A DNA stretch of 64,000 nucleotides from CAYMGM01 sp964390005 (lineage in GTDB: Bacteria; Pseudomonadota; Alphaproteobacteria; UBA9219): contig CAYMGM010000005.1 in NCBI GenBank assembly GCA_964390005.1, forward strand, positions 62,001-126,000. Reading direction: 5' to 3'. Positions 61,691 through 64,000 of this stretch are shown in pieces (position 1 is the stretch's first letter; the number at the start of each line of letters is the position of its first letter). The notes beneath the pieces are model-generated. The model searched no databases. It worked only from the letters and a program-made list of their open reading frames with translations, and had not been told where the DNA came from. Position numbers and translations under genes: made by a program.

Positions 61691-64000
61691 TTAATGGGGG
61701 GCTTGCCCCTGCTTTTGCCCTTCCCCCTTACGGAAGGAATCGAGGAAATCCCTGAATAAATCGACTTCGGAAAGCTTGGATTGGACGGCGGCGACGTCTT
61801 TCACCTGCATCATCTGGTCGGGACGGGTGAGGATTTTGAACATATCCGCCTTGGTCGTGCTGTTCATGGCACCGGCATAGTCGGCGCCCAAGCGATCCAG
61901 ACCGGCTGCGTCGCCCCCTTGCGCCATTGCCAGCGCCGCGCTGACAAGCCATCCGGCCTTGTCTTCAGGCAGGCTGGTGCCCGGCTTGGGCGGCGGACCG
62001 ACAAGCTCGATCAGCGCGTTGACGGCGTCGCCCCAATGTTTGGCCCGCATGGCGATATCGGCCCGCAGCTTGAGCGTATCGGGCGCTGCCTGCGGGGGAA
62101 GCGCGGCCAGCGCATCTTCATATTTGCCCATCTCGGACAGCGCCCTTGCGCGCAAGAGCTGTCTTTGGGCCTGCCCTTCCGGCGGTAACGCGGCGGCATC
62201 GGCCTGTCCTTGGTCGAGGATCGTCAGCGCTTCGGTCGCCTTGTGGTCCAGCAACCGCACCGCCGCGAGACGCAAAACCGTTTTAGCCCGATCTTCGGGT
62301 TTGGAGCTGTTCTTGACGATTTCATCCAAAAGCTTGGCCGCCGGATCGAGCAGATCGATATCCACCAAACGCTCGGCCAGATTCCGGCGGACGACGTTCC
62401 CGTCTTCGCCTGCCGGGATCAGCACCTTGAAATCGGTATAGAGATTCAGCGCATCTAGCGGGGATAGACTCTTGCCCAAATCCGTCAAGAAAACGCGCGT
62501 AAACAGTTTCGTCATCTCGGCGCGCAATTCGGGCGCGCGGGGACTTGTGGGATAAAGGCGCAGCCCCTCGCCCATCACCGTCAGACCTTTGCGGAAGGCG
62601 TGGCCATCGATATAAAAACCGCCGAGGCGCTCTAGAATATCGAACTCCAGATCGTCGCCGCGCCACGCAAAGCGCAGGCCTTCCAAGCGATCCGCCGCTT
62701 GCTTGGGCGTCATGGATTTCGTCGCAACGCTCAAATCCACCAACGCCAGCTCTGAGCGAATTTTATACAAACGGTCGCCGTCCTTCGCCGCCTCGCGCCA
62801 CAGTTTCTCGGCCCGATCGGCGTGGTCCTGCTTGGCTTCCATCACGCCGCGCAGATAGAGTATCCCGGCCTTAACGGACGGGTCGTAGCCATCCTTTTCC
62901 AATCGCGCCAGCCAATCCGCCCCATCGCGGTCTTTGCCTGCCGCCAGCGCCGTTTCAACGGCCAGCACGATAAAGCGGGAACGGAACGGTTCAGGGTATT
63001 CAAACAAAAGCGGCGCGTTCAGATGGAACCGTTCGATGGCCGAGGCCCAATCGCGCGATGACGCGCTGCCGATGGCCTGCCACAACGACGTTTCAGGCTG
63101 CTGCGCCAAGGCGGGCAAGGCCAGATCGGCCAACCCATCGCGCGCCCGCCCCTCAAGGATCAGCGACGCGCCGCGCAGAGCCAGAAAATCGGGCTGCGTT
63201 TCAATTTCCGGCAACGCTTTGCGAATGACTTCGAGGATCGCCAGCGCCTCGGTTCCAAGGCCATAGGAAAAATAAAAACGCGCCAAATCCAACCGCGCCA
63301 ACACCCGTTCGTTTTCGGGAACGGAGGCAATCGTCTGGATCAATCTTTGACGCGTGGCGATGAACGGATCGCCCTGTCGTCCACGCCACCGGGCAAAGTC
63401 GAAAAGGACTTTACCCTGCCCGAGGCTTTTTTCGGCCTCGCCGCTTTTGGTGCCTGCATCGGCAGGCGGCGACAATTTCAGCCCGCCTTCAGAGGTGATT
63501 TCGATCCCGTCGGGCACAATGCGCGCGACGACTTTTTCGTGCAGAGGCTTAACCACAAGCCCTTGCGCCGAAGGGATCACATCGAAATCGGCCAAATGCC
63601 GGGGAACGGTAAAGGCCCCCGTTTCGCGCAACGGGATGATCAAGAGATCGTCGCCCACAACCGGATCTTGCAGGAAAACGGGATCGGGCGGTCCCGCCGT
63701 CGGCACCAAAAGCCGCGCGCCCAAGGCAAAACCCGGCTGCGCGACGAATTCCGTGGAAACGCCCGCCGCCGTCCCTGCGGGTACCAAATAAATGTCCCAC
63801 GATGTTTCCGTGCGCGTCGCGCGCACATTCACACCATCCGGAACGGCGATGCGGAGCCCGGAATTGCGCGGCAGATCGAACGGCTCCAACTTCACGCGCG
63901 GCGACGTGCCCACCATAAAGGGCGGCGGCGAGAGCTTGCGATCGAACAGGATCGTCACATACCCCGCGCGCACAAAAACAGCTGCGCCCGCCGAGATTTT
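61691..64000 (-). CDS. Secreted TPR-like protein, 5' end beyond the window
   Basis: Partial: 769 residues are visible and the frame is still open at the window edge, so the true start lies past 64000. The visible N-terminal ~190 residues are beta-rich (RIAVPDGVNVRATRTETSWD, VARIVPDGIEITSEGGLKL). From about 220 on there are many helical TPR-like pairs (RLIQTIASVPENERVLARLD, ALAILEVIRKALPEIETQPD). The layout recalls large exported scaffolding or flagellum-linked TPR proteins of alphaproteobacteria. The family is not recognised. It ends 63 bases before tRNA-Leu on the same strand. Confidence 0.75.
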   Translation of the reverse strand, partial: KISAGAAVFVRAGYVTILFDRKLSPPPFMVGTSPRVKLEPFDLPRNSGLRIAVPDGVNVRATRTETSWDIYLVPAGTAAGVSTEFVAQPGFALGARLLVPTAGPPDPVFLQDPVVGDDLLIIPLRETGAFTVPRHLADFDVIPSAQGLVVKPLHEKVVARIVPDGIEITSEGGLKLSPPADAGTKSGEAEKSLGQGKVLFDFARWRGRQGDPFIATRQRLIQTIASVPENERVLARLDLARFYFSYGLGTEALAILEVIRKALPEIETQPDFLALRGASLILEGRARDGLADLALPALAQQPETSLWQAIGSASSRDWASAIERFHLNAPLLFEYPEPFRSRFIVLAVETALAAGKDRDGADWLARLEKDGYDPSVKAGILYLRGVMEAKQDHADRAEKLWREAAKDGDRLYKIRSELALVDLSVATKSMTPKQAADRLEGLRFAWRGDDLEFDILERLGGFYIDGHAFRKGLTVMGEGLRLYPTSPRAPELRAEMTKLFTRVFLTDLGKSLSPLDALNLYTDFKVLIPAGEDGNVVRRNLAERLVDIDLLDPAAKLLDEIVKNSSKPEDRAKTVLRLAAVRLLDHKATEALTILDQGQADAAALPPEGQAQRQLLRARALSEMGKYEDALAALPPQAAPDTLKLRADIAMRAKHWGDAVNALIELVGPPPKPGTSLPEDKAGWLVSAALAMAQGGDAAGLDRLGADYAGAMNSTTKADMFKILTRPDQMMQVKDVAAVQSKLSEVDLFRDFLDSFRKGEGQKQGQAPH

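Overview
The window looks like a piece of chromosome from a Gram-negative alphaproteobacterium of moderately high GC. The family-level evidence is: an rnd-lptC-lptA-lptB lipopolysaccharide-export block; a regulatory-type phosphotransferase operon (EIIA-Man, HPr, enzyme I) with no sugar permease; CarD-type RNA polymerase regulators; GatB; a soluble PAS-containing chemotaxis transducer; and a DUF4424 protein. I could not place it at genus level. I found two tRNA genes (Lys-CTT, Leu-CAG). I saw no rRNA, CRISPR array, insertion sequence, integrase or phage replication gene.

Layout. (1) 1-5740: an AT-rich control region with an 11-bp inverted repeat, then a three-gene operon for a coiled-coil protein, a Clp-like double-AAA+ ATPase and a membrane-anchored DUF2333-like protein, closed by a strong terminator. 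(2) 5737-12700: a Cys-containing hypothetical, a soluble chemoreceptor, YchJ, a Ser/Thr-rich lipoprotein, a Pro/His-rich membrane protein, a short hypothetical, tRNA-Lys and a pentapeptide-repeat protein. (3) 13025-22900: gatB, a secreted glycine-rich fibre with an S74 self-cleaving tail, a ferritin-like protein, two peptidoglycan-binding/cysteine-peptidase proteins flanking a TPR-GT9 glycosyltransferase, and a double-domain deaminase-like protein. (4) 22987-33085: the PTS operon, yraN, an SDR oxidoreductase, gmk, a low-complexity hypothetical, a DUF4424 protein, and a folK-folP operon whose last gene is a GT2-methyltransferase fusion. (5) 33289-38499: three tandem overlapping CarD-family genes converging on the lptB-lptA-lptC-rnd block. 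(6) 38569-58344: a surface-glycan region. Two GT-C-like membrane proteins and a small membrane protein lie on the minus strand. They diverge from a tightly packed 14-gene plus-strand operon (about 15.6 kb). (7) 58371-64000: a large autotransporter, tRNA-Leu and a partial secreted TPR-like protein that runs off the window.

The glycan operon holds a NodU-type carbamoyltransferase, three GT4 enzymes, a GtrA flippase-like protein, a DPM1/GtrB-type GT2, GT-C membrane enzymes and Gmd. It also holds a less usual set: a phosphoribulokinase-like kinase fused to a GT-C membrane domain, a class II aldolase, a HAD phosphatase, two tandem sugar-phosphate nucleotidyltransferases and a GDPD-like TIM-barrel protein. 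Together these suggest synthesis, activation, membrane transfer and polymerisation of an unusual, partly carbamoylated surface glycan.

The strongest candidates for undescribed biology are the coiled-coil/AAA+/DUF2333 operon, the kinase-GT-C fusion with its surrounding cassette, and the triple CarD locus.
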